The notes under the pieces were generated by a model. The model worked only from the letters and a program-made list of their open reading frames with translations. It was not told the DNA's origin and ran no database searches. Below, piece after piece: positions 35,790-43,308 of a stretch of DNA of 64,000 nt (the stretch's first letter is position 1; every line of letters starts with the position of its first letter). This DNA is from Microbacterium arborescens (GTDB taxonomy: Bacteria > Actinomycetota > Actinomycetes > Actinomycetales > Microbacteriaceae), in contig NZ_CP128474.1 in assembly GCF_030369635.1 (NCBI RefSeq), positions 248,001 to 312,000 on the forward strand, in the 5' to 3' direction. The position numbers and the translations under genes are program-made.

Positions 35790-36755
35790 GTGCGGATACG
35801 CGCCGATGTTCCGGATGCCGCGGCGAGGGCAACCCCCTTTCACGCTTGCGTTGACGCGCGGAGACTGCCGAACCATGAACGCGCTGCAGCCCCTGCGGAT
35901 CCGGGCCGCGTTCGCGTCGGCATCTCCGGGTGGCGGTACGCCGGATGGCGCGGCGACTTCTACCCCACGGGACTCGCCCAGCGGCGCGAGCTCGCGTACG
36001 TGGGGGAGCGGATGTCGACGGCCGAGCTGAACGGATCCTTCTATTCGCTGCAGCGCCCGTCGAGCTATCACCGGTGGCGGAGCGAGGTGCCCGAATCGTT
36101 CGTCTTCGCCGTGAAGGGCTCGCGCTATGTCACGCACATGCTGCGCCTGCGCGGAGTCGAGACGGCGCTGGCGAACTTCTTCGCGTCGGGTGTGCTCGCG
36201 CTCGGGCGGCAACTCGGCCCGGTGCTCTGGCAGCTGCCCGAGCGGGAGGAGTTCGACGCCGCCGTGCTCGAGGAGTTCCTCGCCCTTCTGCCGCGGACGA
36301 CGGGCGAGGCGCTCGCGCTCGCCGAGCGGCACGACGAACGCCTCGACGGGCGGGCGTGGCTCGAGATCGAGGAGGACCGTCCGATCCGTCACGCCCTCGA
36401 GCCCCGGTCGGCCGGTTTCGGTTCGGATGCCGCGCTCGCGCTGCTGCGTGCGCACGACACCGCCCTCGTCGTGGCCGACACCGCTGGACGCTTTCCCCGG
36501 TTCGAGGAGGTCACGACTGCCGGGCACGTGTACGTCCGGCTGCACGGCGCGACCGACCTCTACGCGAGCGGGTACTCCGACGCGGAGCTCGACGAGTGGG
36601 CGGACCGCATCTGCGGATGGGTAGACGGCTCGGCGGCATCCGACGGCCGTCCGCGCGACGTGTGGGTGTACTTCGACAACGACGCGCGGGGGAGGGCGCC
36701 GCACGACGCCGTCGCGCTCGCGCAGCGGGTCGATGCCGCGTTCATGCGTGGCTGA
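35790..36755 (+). CDS. DUF72 (YecE-like) TIM-barrel protein, start uncertain
   Basis: DUF72 proteins are TIM-barrel-like with unknown biochemical function. Homology clearly begins near 35895 with VRVGISGWRYAGWRGDFYP and continues through MSTAELNGSFYSLQ, FAVKGSRYVTHM, GHVYVRLHG and DVWVYFDNDARG. In this frame there is no ATG near that point. The first usable start is GTG 35790, which adds about 36 poorly conserved residues. An ATG at 35875 with a plausible context is in another frame, so a one-base frameshift near the 5' end is possible. The gene is divergent from the deacetylase gene. Confidence 0.8.
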   Translation: MRIRADVPDAAARATPFHACVDARRLPNHERAAAPADPGRVRVGISGWRYAGWRGDFYPTGLAQRRELAYVGERMSTAELNGSFYSLQRPSSYHRWRSEVPESFVFAVKGSRYVTHMLRLRGVETALANFFASGVLALGRQLGPVLWQLPEREEFDAAVLEEFLALLPRTTGEALALAERHDERLDGRAWLEIEEDRPIRHALEPRSAGFGSDAALALLRAHDTALVVADTAGRFPRFEEVTTAGHVYVRLHGATDLYASGYSDAELDEWADRICGWVDGSAASDGRPRDVWVYFDNDARGRAPHDAVALAQRVDAAFMRG

Positions 36756-36787
36756 CGTACGAGATCACCGCGCTCATTTCGGTGAAT

Positions 36788-36793
36788 TAGAGT
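36788..36793 (+). promoter_or_regulatory. -10 box for leaderless small gene
   Basis: TAGAGT, six bases before the ATG at 36800. Confidence 0.5.
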
Positions 36794-36799
36794 GACCGG

Positions 36800-37075
36800 A
36801 TGTTCCGCAAGACCCGTGCCGAGCGTGAGCGAGAGCTCGACCAGGTCCTTCGCGGTATTGCCGACCACCCGCTGTCCTCAGAGGAAGTGCGGCAGGCGAA
36901 TTCCCTGATCGAGCAGCTTGACGGTCAAGATCCGTCGGTCATCGACGACGCCCTCGCAAGCCGCGGCCTCCCGTCGCTGCAAGACCTGGGGAGGATGCAG
37001 CTGAAGCATGGGCTCGCCTTCGGTCGGCTTCACCGGCGTAGGCGCAAGCTCGAGAAGACGCTCGGCCGAACCTGA
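36800..37075 (+). CDS. Small helical hypothetical protein
   Basis: A 91-residue charged protein, predicted mostly helical, with no signal peptide or membrane segment. It begins MFRKTRAERERELD and ends in a basic HRRRRKLEKTLGR tail. I do not recognise a family. The start is supported by a TAGAGT box exactly six bases upstream, the spacing used by several certain genes in this window. Its codon usage looks like that of its neighbours. The basic tail could bind nucleic acid, but that is only a guess. Confidence 0.65.
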   Translation: MFRKTRAERERELDQVLRGIADHPLSSEEVRQANSLIEQLDGQDPSVIDDALASRGLPSLQDLGRMQLKHGLAFGRLHRRRRKLEKTLGRT

Positions 37076-37105
37076 CCCTTTCGCCCGCGGGTGCGATGCG
37101 GCGTT

Positions 37106-37111
37106 TAGGCT
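37106..37111 (+). promoter_or_regulatory. -10 box for leaderless leader ORF
   Basis: TAGGCT, six bases before GTG 37118, which opens the 7-codon ORF preceding the zinc-ribbon gene. Confidence 0.5.
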
Positions 37112-37117
37112 CGGCGG

Positions 37118-37141
37118 GTGACCGATCGGGATGCTGCGTGA
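37118..37141 (+). CDS. 7-codon leader ORF coupled to the zinc-ribbon gene
   Basis: GTG 37118 reads VTDRDAA and stops at TGA 37139-37141, overlapping the next GTG as GTGA. Its start is six bases after a TAGGCT box, so translation would begin at the mRNA 5' end. The downstream gene has only a weak purine stretch (CGGGA), which makes coupling plausible. The layout repeats that seen before the proline iminopeptidase gene. Confidence 0.45.
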   Translation: MTDRDAA

Positions 37142-37275
37142 GCGTGCAGCCGGCTCCGTGGGTCTGCCCGACCTGCGGCGATCCGCTGCGCTTCGAGATC
37201 CTCGACGACGAAGCGTTCCTCGTGGCGTGGTCGTGCCTGAACTGCGGACTCGTTCGGGTCACCGAGCCGGCCTGA
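37138..37275 (+). CDS. 45-residue zinc-ribbon protein
   Basis: A tiny protein with two CxxC knuckles, WVCPTCGD (Cys10, Cys13) and WSCLNCGL (Cys33, Cys36), 19 residues apart: the spacing of a single zinc ribbon. Nothing else is present, so it is a free ribbon, perhaps a nucleic-acid or protein adaptor. The GTG is preferred because it overlaps the stop of the 7-codon leader ORF. It ends 75 bases before the SRAP gene, which has its own -10 box. Confidence 0.7.
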   Translation: MSVQPAPWVCPTCGDPLRFEILDDEAFLVAWSCLNCGLVRVTEPA

Positions 37276-37337
37276 GCCCGGGCGCCTCAGCGTCCCGGGT
37301 GAGGAGGCATCTGCTCGACGCCGGTCACCCCGCGCCG

Positions 37338-37343
37338 TAGGGT
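37338..37343 (+). promoter_or_regulatory. -10 box for leaderless SRAP gene
   Basis: TAGGGT, seven bases before the ATG at 37351. Confidence 0.5.
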
Positions 37344-37350
37344 CACTCAC

Positions 37351-38046
37351 ATGTGCGGGCGATTCGCGAACGACGCCAAGACGGACGAGCTGATCCGGGA
37401 GTACGTCGCCGAGGGCGGCGACCCCGAGGACTGGGCGAAGTCCTGGGCCGGCGCCTACTCGATCGCGCCGACCGAGGACGCGCCGATCGTCCGCGACCGG
37501 GGCGAGGGGCGGGTGCTGGAACTCGTCCGCTGGGACTGGCAGAAGCCGGCGAATCGCCCGCGGGGCGGTCCGATCATCAACGCGCGGATGGAGAAGCTGG
37601 CTCAAGGATTCTGGGCGCCGGCGTTCAGCGCAGCTCGCTGCATCGTTCCGATGCGGGGCTACTTCGAGTGGACCGGCGACAAGACGCCGAAGACCCCGCA
37701 CTTCCTCCACGGTGAGGGCTTGCTCTCGGCGGCCGGGCTCACGTGGTCGATGGAACTGCCGACCGGCGAGAGAACGCGGTGCTTCGTCGTCATCACCCGC
37801 GAGGCGCGGGATTCGAGCGGACAGGTGCACGACCGGATGCCGGCTTTCCTGACGCCCGACACCTGGGATGCCTGGCTGACGCCCGAGAAGCTCACCGGTG
37901 ACCGCAAGGCGGAGACGCTGGCGATGCTCGAGCACACGTCCGCTCAGGTCGCCTCGACGATCCGCGAGCACGTCGTCGACCGCAAGGTCAGCAACTCCCG
38001 CACGGTCGATCCCGCCGACCCGACGCTGCTCGACCCGGTGGCCTAG
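37351..38046 (+). CDS. SRAP/YedK (HMCES-like) abasic-site shielding protein
   Basis: A 231-residue protein that crosslinks through Cys2 to abasic sites in single-stranded DNA and protects them. The catalytic set is complete: MCGRF with Cys2, NARMEK with Asn77, GYFEW with Glu106 and VHDRMP with His160. The start must be the ATG at 37351 because Cys2 needs Met removal to become the N-terminal residue. A TAGGGT box lies seven bases upstream, consistent with leaderless expression. Confidence 0.95.
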   Translation: MCGRFANDAKTDELIREYVAEGGDPEDWAKSWAGAYSIAPTEDAPIVRDRGEGRVLELVRWDWQKPANRPRGGPIINARMEKLAQGFWAPAFSAARCIVPMRGYFEWTGDKTPKTPHFLHGEGLLSAAGLTWSMELPTGERTRCFVVITREARDSSGQVHDRMPAFLTPDTWDAWLTPEKLTGDRKAETLAMLEHTSAQVASTIREHVVDRKVSNSRTVDPADPTLLDPVA

Positions 38047-38079
38047 CCGGTCCTTCGTGAGGGCATCGAGCGCTCGTCG

Positions 38080-39270
38080 TCAGGTTGCGGGTAGCGCATC
38101 GAGCTTCGCCGGCCGCTCCGCCATGGGCCGGCTGAGCGCCCAGGTGAGCAGCCCGCAGAGCGCGAAGCTTGCGCCGAGTACCGCACATCCCGCCCAGCCC
38201 GCCGCCGCATAGACGGCGGTCGTAGCGGTCGCGCCCAGGACGGATCCGAGCGAGTAGAAAACCATGTAGCCACCGATCGCGCTGCTGGTCCGTTCGGGGA
38301 AGGCCTCGGTGAGTAGCGACTGGTTGCTGACGTGAACCGCCTGGACGGCGAAGTCCAGAAAGATGACGCCGATGATCACGAGCCAGATCGACCATGTGGC
38401 CTGACCGGCCGCGATCCACGACAGTGCCAGGACGACAAGCGCCGCCCCGGTAACGCGGCTCGCTCGGCCGTTGTCCGCCCACCAGCCGGCCCGGGCTGCC
38501 CCGAGCGCGCCGGCCAGCCCGGCGATGCCGAACAGCCCGACCTGCGTGGCGTCCAGATGCCAGGGTCCGGCCTCCAGGGGCAGGGCGAGTCCGCTCCAGA
38601 GCGTGCCGAACGACGCGAAGAGGAAGAACGCGATCACACCACGTGAGACGAAGAACGGTACAGCGAACATGCGGACGAGCGAGCCGATCACGGCACCGTA
38701 GGTTCTGCGACTCATTCGCGCTTCCGCCGGTAACCGGGTGAGGACGGCGACCGCGAGCGCGACGAGCATCGCTGCGAGCGCGAGGTAGACGGCCCGCCAG
38801 CCCCAGAGATCGGTCAGGACCCCGGCCACGACGCGGGCGCCGAGAATTCCCACCACCACCCCGGAGGTGACGACACCGAGCGACCGGCCGCGTTCGGCGG
38901 GAGCGGAGAGATCCGCGGCGAAGGCGACGGCTGTCTGCACGACGACGGCGAAGAGTCCTGTCGCGGCGAGGCCGGCGACCAGGAGCGCGGCTCCGGTGGC
39001 CGACGCCGTGACCAGGGTGCCGGCGGCGCAGAGAACGAGGTGGAGCGCGATGAGCCGCCGCCGATCGATCACGTCACCGAGGGGCACGAGGCCGATCAGC
39101 CCGATGAGGTAGCCGACCTGCCCGGCAGCGATCACCCATCCCCACTCGGATGTCGCGATGCCGACGTCTCGGCCGATGTGCGCGAGCATCGGCTGGGCGG
39201 CGTAGATCGTCGACACAGCGACCGCGCACACCGTCGCGAGCAGCATCCTCGCCGTACGAATCCCGCTCAC
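38080..39270 (-). CDS. MFS transporter
   Basis: A 396-residue major-facilitator protein with about twelve hydrophobic helices and the loop 2-3 motif GDVIDRRRLI (variant of G-x-x-x-D-R-x-G-R-R). It resembles the drug-efflux type DHA1 transporters. The substrate cannot be told from sequence. The GTG start follows GGAGAGGG. It is divergent from an HxlR-family regulator 87 bases away, which probably represses it. Confidence 0.92.
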   Translation of the reverse strand: MSGIRTARMLLATVCAVAVSTIYAAQPMLAHIGRDVGIATSEWGWVIAAGQVGYLIGLIGLVPLGDVIDRRRLIALHLVLCAAGTLVTASATGAALLVAGLAATGLFAVVVQTAVAFAADLSAPAERGRSLGVVTSGVVVGILGARVVAGVLTDLWGWRAVYLALAAMLVALAVAVLTRLPAEARMSRRTYGAVIGSLVRMFAVPFFVSRGVIAFFLFASFGTLWSGLALPLEAGPWHLDATQVGLFGIAGLAGALGAARAGWWADNGRASRVTGAALVVLALSWIAAGQATWSIWLVIIGVIFLDFAVQAVHVSNQSLLTEAFPERTSSAIGGYMVFYSLGSVLGATATTAVYAAAGWAGCAVLGASFALCGLLTWALSRPMAERPAKLDALPAT

Positions 39271-39280
39271 GAGCCCTCTC

Positions 39281-39340
39281 CAATGGTAGTCATTTGCAAC
39301 TCATCGCAGTATGGCAGAATGGTTGCAGTTCGCAACTCAA
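39281..39340. promoter_or_regulatory. Divergent MFS/HxlR control region
   Basis: It contains the direct repeat GCAACTCA at 39296-39303 and 39332-39339, and an inverted pair GTTGC/GCAAC at 39322-39336. The 36-base period fits several helix turns and possible HxlR dimer sites. I cannot fix the -10 boxes. Confidence 0.5.
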
Positions 39341-39357
39341 TGGGAGGGGTCGAGCGA

Positions 39358-39816
39358 ATGGTCGGAGATATCGAGGACGTGACCTGGACCGACTCGACGT
39401 GCCCGGTCGCTCGGACGATCGACCTTGTCGGCGACCGGTGGAGCCTGCTGATCATCCGCGACGCGATGGACGGCGCCCGGTCGTTCACCGACTTCCAGCA
39501 GCGCACCGGCGTTGCGCGCAACATCCTCACGGAGAGGCTGCGGCGCCTCGTCGATCGCGGGCTGTTGAGGCGTGAGGCTGCGGCATCCGGTCGCCGCCAG
39601 CACTACGTCCTCACCGAAGCGGGGCGCGACTTCTTCACGGTGATCGTCGCGCTCCGGCAGTGGGGCGAGCGTCACGTGTTCGAGGATGGCGAGCCGCGCT
39701 CAGTCCTCGTCGATGCGGACGGGCATGTGCTCGCAGAAATGAGGCCGGTGGACTCGGATGGGCGTGCCGTCAACGCCGACTCGACGGCTGTCGTTCGCCC
39801 CGTTGGGGCGAGTTGA
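39358..39816 (+). CDS. HxlR-family winged-helix regulator
   Basis: A 152-residue DNA-binding protein: DSTCPVARTIDLVGDRWSLLIIRDAMDGARSF is the HxlR hallmark, with the conserved Cys14, followed by FQQRTGVARNILTERLRRL (recognition helix) and the wing GRRQHYVLTEAG. The single Cys may sense oxidants or electrophiles as in HypR and YodB. ATG 39358 is chosen for GGGAGGGG eight bases upstream; two earlier in-frame ATGs fall in the operator-like region. Confidence 0.93.
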   Translation: MVGDIEDVTWTDSTCPVARTIDLVGDRWSLLIIRDAMDGARSFTDFQQRTGVARNILTERLRRLVDRGLLRREAAASGRRQHYVLTEAGRDFFTVIVALRQWGERHVFEDGEPRSVLVDADGHVLAEMRPVDSDGRAVNADSTAVVRPVGAS

Positions 39817-39852
39817 GGGGAGCGGGACCTCGTCGGCGCGGGTCCGGCGGCG

Positions 39853-40104
39853 TCACTCGTCGGGTGTCGGCTCGTGACTGAAGTCGTACGCGGGGTCCGA
39901 CCGCTGCCACAGGAGGTATCCGGCGAGTGCGGTCGCGAGCCCGACGAAGTGCAATGCCGGGTAGACCAGTGCCGGGGCATCCGGTAGCAGACCCGCGAAG
40001 ACGATCGACGCGATGAACGCTGCTGCGCTGAATGCCGCCAATGCCACCGCCCACCGGCGCAGCCGCTTCGTGCGGGGGCTCTGCGGTCGCGGAGACGCGT
40101 TCAT
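39853..40104 (-). CDS. Small two-helix membrane protein
   Basis: An 83-residue protein with a basic N-terminus (RPQSPRTKRLRR), two hydrophobic helices at about residues 17-38 and 42-65 and an acidic tail. No family recognised. The ATG at 40104 begins where homologous-looking membrane proteins usually do; a longer form would add an Arg/Pro-rich stretch. It is convergent with the HxlR gene. Confidence 0.7.
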   Translation of the reverse strand: MNASPRPQSPRTKRLRRWAVALAAFSAAAFIASIVFAGLLPDAPALVYPALHFVGLATALAGYLLWQRSDPAYDFSHEPTPDE

Positions 40105-40165
40105 GCCTAGACCATAGGGCCCCGCACGGCCGATCAGCGGAGCGCGTCGGTGTCGGGGCAAAGCA

Positions 40166-40199
40166 AAACCCCCGCCATGTAGAAGCTAGGCGAGGGTTT
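40166..40199 (-). terminator. Intrinsic terminator of the tRNA cluster
   Basis: On the minus strand an 11-bp stem (AAACCCTCGCC with GGCGGGGGTTT, one G-U) closes a 12-base loop and is followed by TTTTGCTTTGC. On the plus strand the same stem has a C-A mismatch, so it points leftward, after tRNA-Phe. Confidence 0.85.
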
Positions 40200-40226
40200 C
40201 TGGGACCGTTGTAACGACGGTCCGTG

Positions 40227-40299
40227 TGGCTCCGACGGGCGTCGATCCCGTGACCTCACGATTTTCAGTCGTGCGCTCTACCAACTGAGCTACAGAGCC
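40227..40299 (-). tRNA. tRNA-Phe (GAA)
   Basis: 73 bases. The acceptor stem GGCTCTG pairs with CGGAGCC, discriminator A. The D arm is GTAGCTCAGTTGGTAGAGC, the anticodon loop CTGAAAA with GAA, and the T arm carries GATCGAC. No encoded CCA. A small hairpin GGACCGT/ACGGTCC lies just downstream at 40203-40223. Confidence 0.97.
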
Positions 40300-40369
40300 G
40301 CATGGCGTCAGAGATGCCATGTCCTAGACGAAAGGCCCTCTGGAAACCAAAGGGCCCGTCGCTTTAGAG

Positions 40370-40443
40370 CGACCCTGACGGGACTTGAACCCGCGACCTC
40401 CGCCGTGACAGGGCGGCACGCTAACCAACTGCGCTACAGGGCC
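40370..40443 (-). tRNA. tRNA-Asp (GTC)
   Basis: 74 bases. Acceptor GGCCCTG pairs with CAGGGTC (one G-T), discriminator G. Anticodon stem CCGCC/GGCGG with loop CTGTCAC, anticodon GTC. T loop TTCAAGT. Standard cloverleaf, CCA not encoded. Confidence 0.97.
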
Positions 40444-40464
40444 ATGCTTATTAAGTTGTGGGAG

Positions 40465-40537
40465 TGACCCCAACGGGATTCGAACCCGTGCTACCGCCGT
40501 GAAAGGGCGGCGTCCTAGGCCGCTAAACGATGGGGCC
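40465..40537 (-). tRNA. tRNA-Glu (TTC)
   Basis: 73 bases. Acceptor GGCCCCA pairs with TGGGGTC, discriminator A. Anticodon stem CCGCC/GGCGG with loop CTTTCAC, anticodon TTC. It is the first of the three tRNAs in transcription order (Glu, Asp, Phe). Confidence 0.97.
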
Positions 40538-40698
40538 GAGCGAACCCAGACCCGGGAGTCAAACGTTCACGCTTACCGAGGGACAAGCATATGCGATCCG
40601 ACGCCGATGTGCGAATCGGAGGCGTGGCGTCCGCCGCCCGGGCGTGTCTCCGGGTCACAATGGCGGGGTTCGCACGCCCCGGACGTCGTCGACGATGC

Positions 40699-40728
40699 TT
40701 CCGGTGATGTGACGTGTGTTGCTACTGT
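40699..40728 (+). promoter_or_regulatory. Candidate promoter of the M23 peptidase gene
   Basis: TTCCGG (40699-40704) and TACTGT (40723-40728) are separated by 18 bases. The leader would be about 30 bases and contains GGAGGA before the GTG. Confidence 0.45.
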
Positions 40729-40765
40729 GAACGAAGTTGCTCACGCGATATGGAGGATCACCCGC

Positions 40766-42190
40766 GTGCGATACGAGAGCCTCGACTCCCCTGAAGACTG
40801 CGGCTGCGCCCCGACGCCCGCAGAGAGCAAGAAGCTCTCCCAGCTGATCTCGCGCCGCGGCGCCCTCGGCCTCGGCGCCGTCGGCTTCGTCGCAGCGACG
40901 GCGTTCCTCGCTCCCGGCATCCCGTCCGCTTTCGGTATCGAGGGCTACCCGTCGTGGGACGACGTGCAGCGCGCGAAGGGCAACGAGGCCGCGAAGGCCG
41001 CGGAGATCTCGCGCATCGAGAAGCTGATCGCCGACCTGGCCGCGGATGTCGCGTACAAGCAGGCCGAGGCGGCTCGTCTGGGCGAAGAGTACGCGCAGGC
41101 CCAGGCAGCGTTCGAAGACGCTAGCGCCCGCGCCACCTCGCTGCAGGATCAGGCCGACGCGCAGTCCGCCGCGGCTCTCGAGGCCGCACGCCGCGCCGGC
41201 AAGCTCGCCGCTCAGCTGTACCGCAACGGCGGCGATGACACGAGCCTGAAGCTCTTCTTCTCCGATTCCGCTGCGAGCGCCGACGACCTGCTGGCTCGTC
41301 TCGGCACGATGGACAAGCTGCTGCAGGCTAACCGCGGCGTCTACACGGATGCCGTCACCGCCCGCGAGACCGCCCAGAGCCTGAGCGATCAGGCTGGTGT
41401 GGCCCGCGACGAGCGCGACCGTCTGAAGGTCGAAGCCGAGCAGAAGATGATCGCGGCGCAGGAAGCCGCGACGGCCGCTCAGGCGGCCCTCGAAGAGCAG
41501 ACCGCGAACATGGCGACCCTCGAGGCGCAGCTCGCCGCCCTCAAGGACGAGACGGCCACGACTGTCGCGGGTTACCAGGCCGGAGTCGAAGAGCAGCGCC
41601 GTCGCGACGAGGAGCGTCGTCGCCGTGAGCGCGAAGAGGCGGCCCGTCGTGCCGCCGAGGAAGAGCGTCGTCGTCAGGAAGCCGCAGCCGCGGCAGCCGC
41701 CGCTGGCAACAGTGGCGGTGGCGGCGGTGGGGGCGGCGGCGGCGGCGGTGGGGGCGGCGCCGGGCAGGTTCAGCCCTCCGGCTGGGTACGCCCCGGTCCC
41801 GGCTACATCAGCTCCTGGTACGGCAACCGCGGCACCATCTGCTCCGGCGGTGTGTGCACCAGCGGGCACCGCGGCATCGACTTCGCCGGCGGATGCAGCG
41901 CCCCGATCTATGCCGCGGCATCCGGAACCGTCGTCTTCGCGGCCTACACGAACAGCTGGGGCAACTACATCAAGGTCGACCACGGCGGCGGCATCATCTC
42001 CGGTTACGCGCACATCCAGAACGGCGGCTTCAACGTCGGATACGGACAGCGCGTCTCGGCCGGACAGGTCATCGCCTACGCCGGCAACACCGGCATCTCG
42101 CAGGGCTGCCACCTGCACTTCGAGATCTACCGCAACGGTGAGCGCATCGATCCCGCGCCGTTCCTTCGCGATCGCGGCATCTCGGTCTGA
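40766..42190 (+). CDS. Secreted coiled-coil M23 peptidase (NlpD/EnvC-like)
   Basis: A 474-residue exported protein. The N-terminus has twin arginines before a hydrophobic stretch (SRRGALGLGAVGFVAATAFL), a Tat-like signal ending near AFG. Residues 55-315 are a long coiled coil rich in Ala, Glu and Arg. A run of about 16 glycines follows, then the M23 domain with zinc ligands GHRGID (His368, Asp372) and CHLHFE (His449, His451). It probably cuts or activates cutting of peptidoglycan during division, like RipA/EnvC-type proteins. GTG 40766 has TGGAGGA eight bases upstream. Confidence 0.93.
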   Translation: MRYESLDSPEDCGCAPTPAESKKLSQLISRRGALGLGAVGFVAATAFLAPGIPSAFGIEGYPSWDDVQRAKGNEAAKAAEISRIEKLIADLAADVAYKQAEAARLGEEYAQAQAAFEDASARATSLQDQADAQSAAALEAARRAGKLAAQLYRNGGDDTSLKLFFSDSAASADDLLARLGTMDKLLQANRGVYTDAVTARETAQSLSDQAGVARDERDRLKVEAEQKMIAAQEAATAAQAALEEQTANMATLEAQLAALKDETATTVAGYQAGVEEQRRRDEERRRREREEAARRAAEEERRRQEAAAAAAAAGNSGGGGGGGGGGGGGGGAGQVQPSGWVRPGPGYISSWYGNRGTICSGGVCTSGHRGIDFAGGCSAPIYAAASGTVVFAAYTNSWGNYIKVDHGGGIISGYAHIQNGGFNVGYGQRVSAGQVIAYAGNTGISQGCHLHFEIYRNGERIDPAPFLRDRGISV

Positions 42191-42218
42191 GCTTCAGCGC
42201 TCACGAGCCCGGAACAAC

Positions 42219-42256
42219 GAAGGAGGGGCGGATGCTGCAGCATCCGCCCCTCCTTC
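42219..42256. terminator. Perfect 38-bp palindrome, bidirectional terminator
   Basis: GAAGGAGGGGCGGATGCTG is followed immediately by its exact complement (19 bp each arm). It lies between the convergent M23 and pyrophosphatase genes, 29 and 15 bases from their stops. Confidence 0.85.
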
Positions 42257-42270
42257 CGTTCGTCTGAGAC

Positions 42271-42804
42271 TCAGAGCGAGTTGGGCGCTTCGCCCTCACC
42301 CTGCGTCTTGGTCTGGCCCTCGTGCTCCTCGAAGCGCTCGAACGCCTCGGAGACGAGACGCTCGGCCTCGGCGGCGCCGGCCCACTCGTCGACCTTGACC
42401 CACTTGTTGGGCTCGAGGTCCTTGTAGTGCTCGAAGAAGTGGCCGATCTCGTTCTTGGTCCAGTCGTCGATGTCGCCGACATCCTGGATGTGGGCCCACC
42501 GCGGGTCTTTCGCCAGCACGGCCACGACCTTGTCGTCGCCGCCGGCCTCGTCGCTCATCTTCAGCACGGCGACGGGGCGGACCTTCGCCAGCACGCCGGG
42601 GTAGATGTCGCGGTCGAGCAGCACGAGCACGTCGAGCGGGTCGCCGTCTTCGCCGAGGGTGTTCTCGAAGAAGCCGTAGTTGCTGGGGTATCCCATCGGC
42701 GTGAACAGCACGCGGTCGAGGAAGACCCGGCCGGTGCCGTGGTCGACTTCGTACTTCACGCGGCTGCCGCGGGGGATCTCGATGACGGCGTCGTACGCGC
42801 CCAT
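42271..42804 (-). CDS. ppa: Inorganic pyrophosphatase, family I
   Basis: A 177-residue cytosolic enzyme hydrolysing pyrophosphate to drive biosynthesis. Core motifs: IEIPRGSRVKYEVD, GYPSNYGFFENTLGEDGDPLDVLVL with the three metal-binding Asp, and HFFEHYKDLEPNKWVKV. GGAG lies seven bases before the ATG at 42804. The size is normal, plus a short acidic Gln/Glu-rich tail. Its upstream region is shared with tilS and filled with repeats. Confidence 0.97.
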   Translation of the reverse strand: MGAYDAVIEIPRGSRVKYEVDHGTGRVFLDRVLFTPMGYPSNYGFFENTLGEDGDPLDVLVLLDRDIYPGVLAKVRPVAVLKMSDEAGGDDKVVAVLAKDPRWAHIQDVGDIDDWTKNEIGHFFEHYKDLEPNKWVKVDEWAGAAEAERLVSEAFERFEEHEGQTKTQGEGEAPNSL

Positions 42805-42865
42805 ACGTGTGCTCCTTCGATATGACGGTGGGATGCCGCCGTCCAGCCTACTTCGCGGCGCCCGC

Positions 42866-42943
42866 CGTGCCGTATACAGGCTCAGCCCGGATTTTGCGCC
42901 TGCGGCGGCGTTGCCGCAGGCTCTCAGCCTGTCGACGGCACGA
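42866..42943. repeat. Palindromic element, family C copy 1
   Basis: Outer arms GTGCCGTATACAGGCT and AGCCTGTCGACGGCAC pair imperfectly. An inner GCCTGCGGC/GCCGCAGGC hairpin lies at the centre. The right part, TCAGCCTGTCGACGGCACGA, recurs in the two 85-bp copies that follow. Confidence 0.75.
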
Positions 42944-43000
42944 GCCCAGCGGATGACGGTCAGTGTCCGGCCGGTGCCCGCACCCCACGCTCGCTGCGCT

Positions 43001-43085
43001 GTCCGCAGGCTTAGCGACGGGTTGAGGCTGCCGGGCGGGCCGCGCAACGTGCTCAGCCTGTTGACGGCACGACCCCGACCCCGGC
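43001..43085 (+). repeat. 85-bp direct repeat, family C copy 2
   Basis: It begins GTCCGCAGGCTTAGCGACGG and ends with CGACCCCGACCCCGGC. It differs from the next copy at one base (T to C in GGCTTAGCG). It lies 308 bases upstream of tilS. Confidence 0.9.
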
Positions 43086-43155
43086 CTCGCACGACCTCGG
43101 CCCTCGCACGAGCCCGCCACCGCCCCGAGGCCGGGCCCGTGCCGCCGGCCGCGCC

Positions 43156-43240
43156 GTCCGCAGGCTCAGCGACGGGTTGAGGCTGCCGGGCGGGCCGCGC
43201 AACGTGCTCAGCCTGTTGACGGCACGACCCCGACCCCGGC
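43156..43240 (+). repeat. 85-bp direct repeat, family C copy 3
   Basis: It begins GTCCGCAGGCTCAGCGACGG; 84 of 85 bases match copy 2, offset by 155 bases. It is followed by short repeats of GCACGACCCCG. Apart from copies 1-3 the 504-base ppa/tilS gap shows no gene. Confidence 0.9.
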
Positions 43241-43296
43241 ACGACCCCGGCACGACCCCGACCCCCGCCCGAGCCCGCCATCGGCACGAGCCCGGC

Positions 43297-43302
43297 TACC
43301 GT
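43297..43302 (+). promoter_or_regulatory. -10 box for leaderless tilS
   Basis: TACCGT, six bases before GTG 43309. Confidence 0.55.
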
Positions 43303-43308
43303 AGGGGC

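Noticed and set aside
40538..40765. c-di-AMP (ydaO-type) riboswitch before the M23 peptidase
   Set aside because: The region is GC-rich with some pairing, but I do not find the conserved GGTGAA or CCGAACCCG-type segments; a plain promoter suffices.
40499..40765. N-terminal extension of the M23 peptidase into the tRNA-Glu gene
   Set aside because: The frame stays open by chance; the GTG at 40766 has a good ribosome site and begins just before the Tat-like signal.
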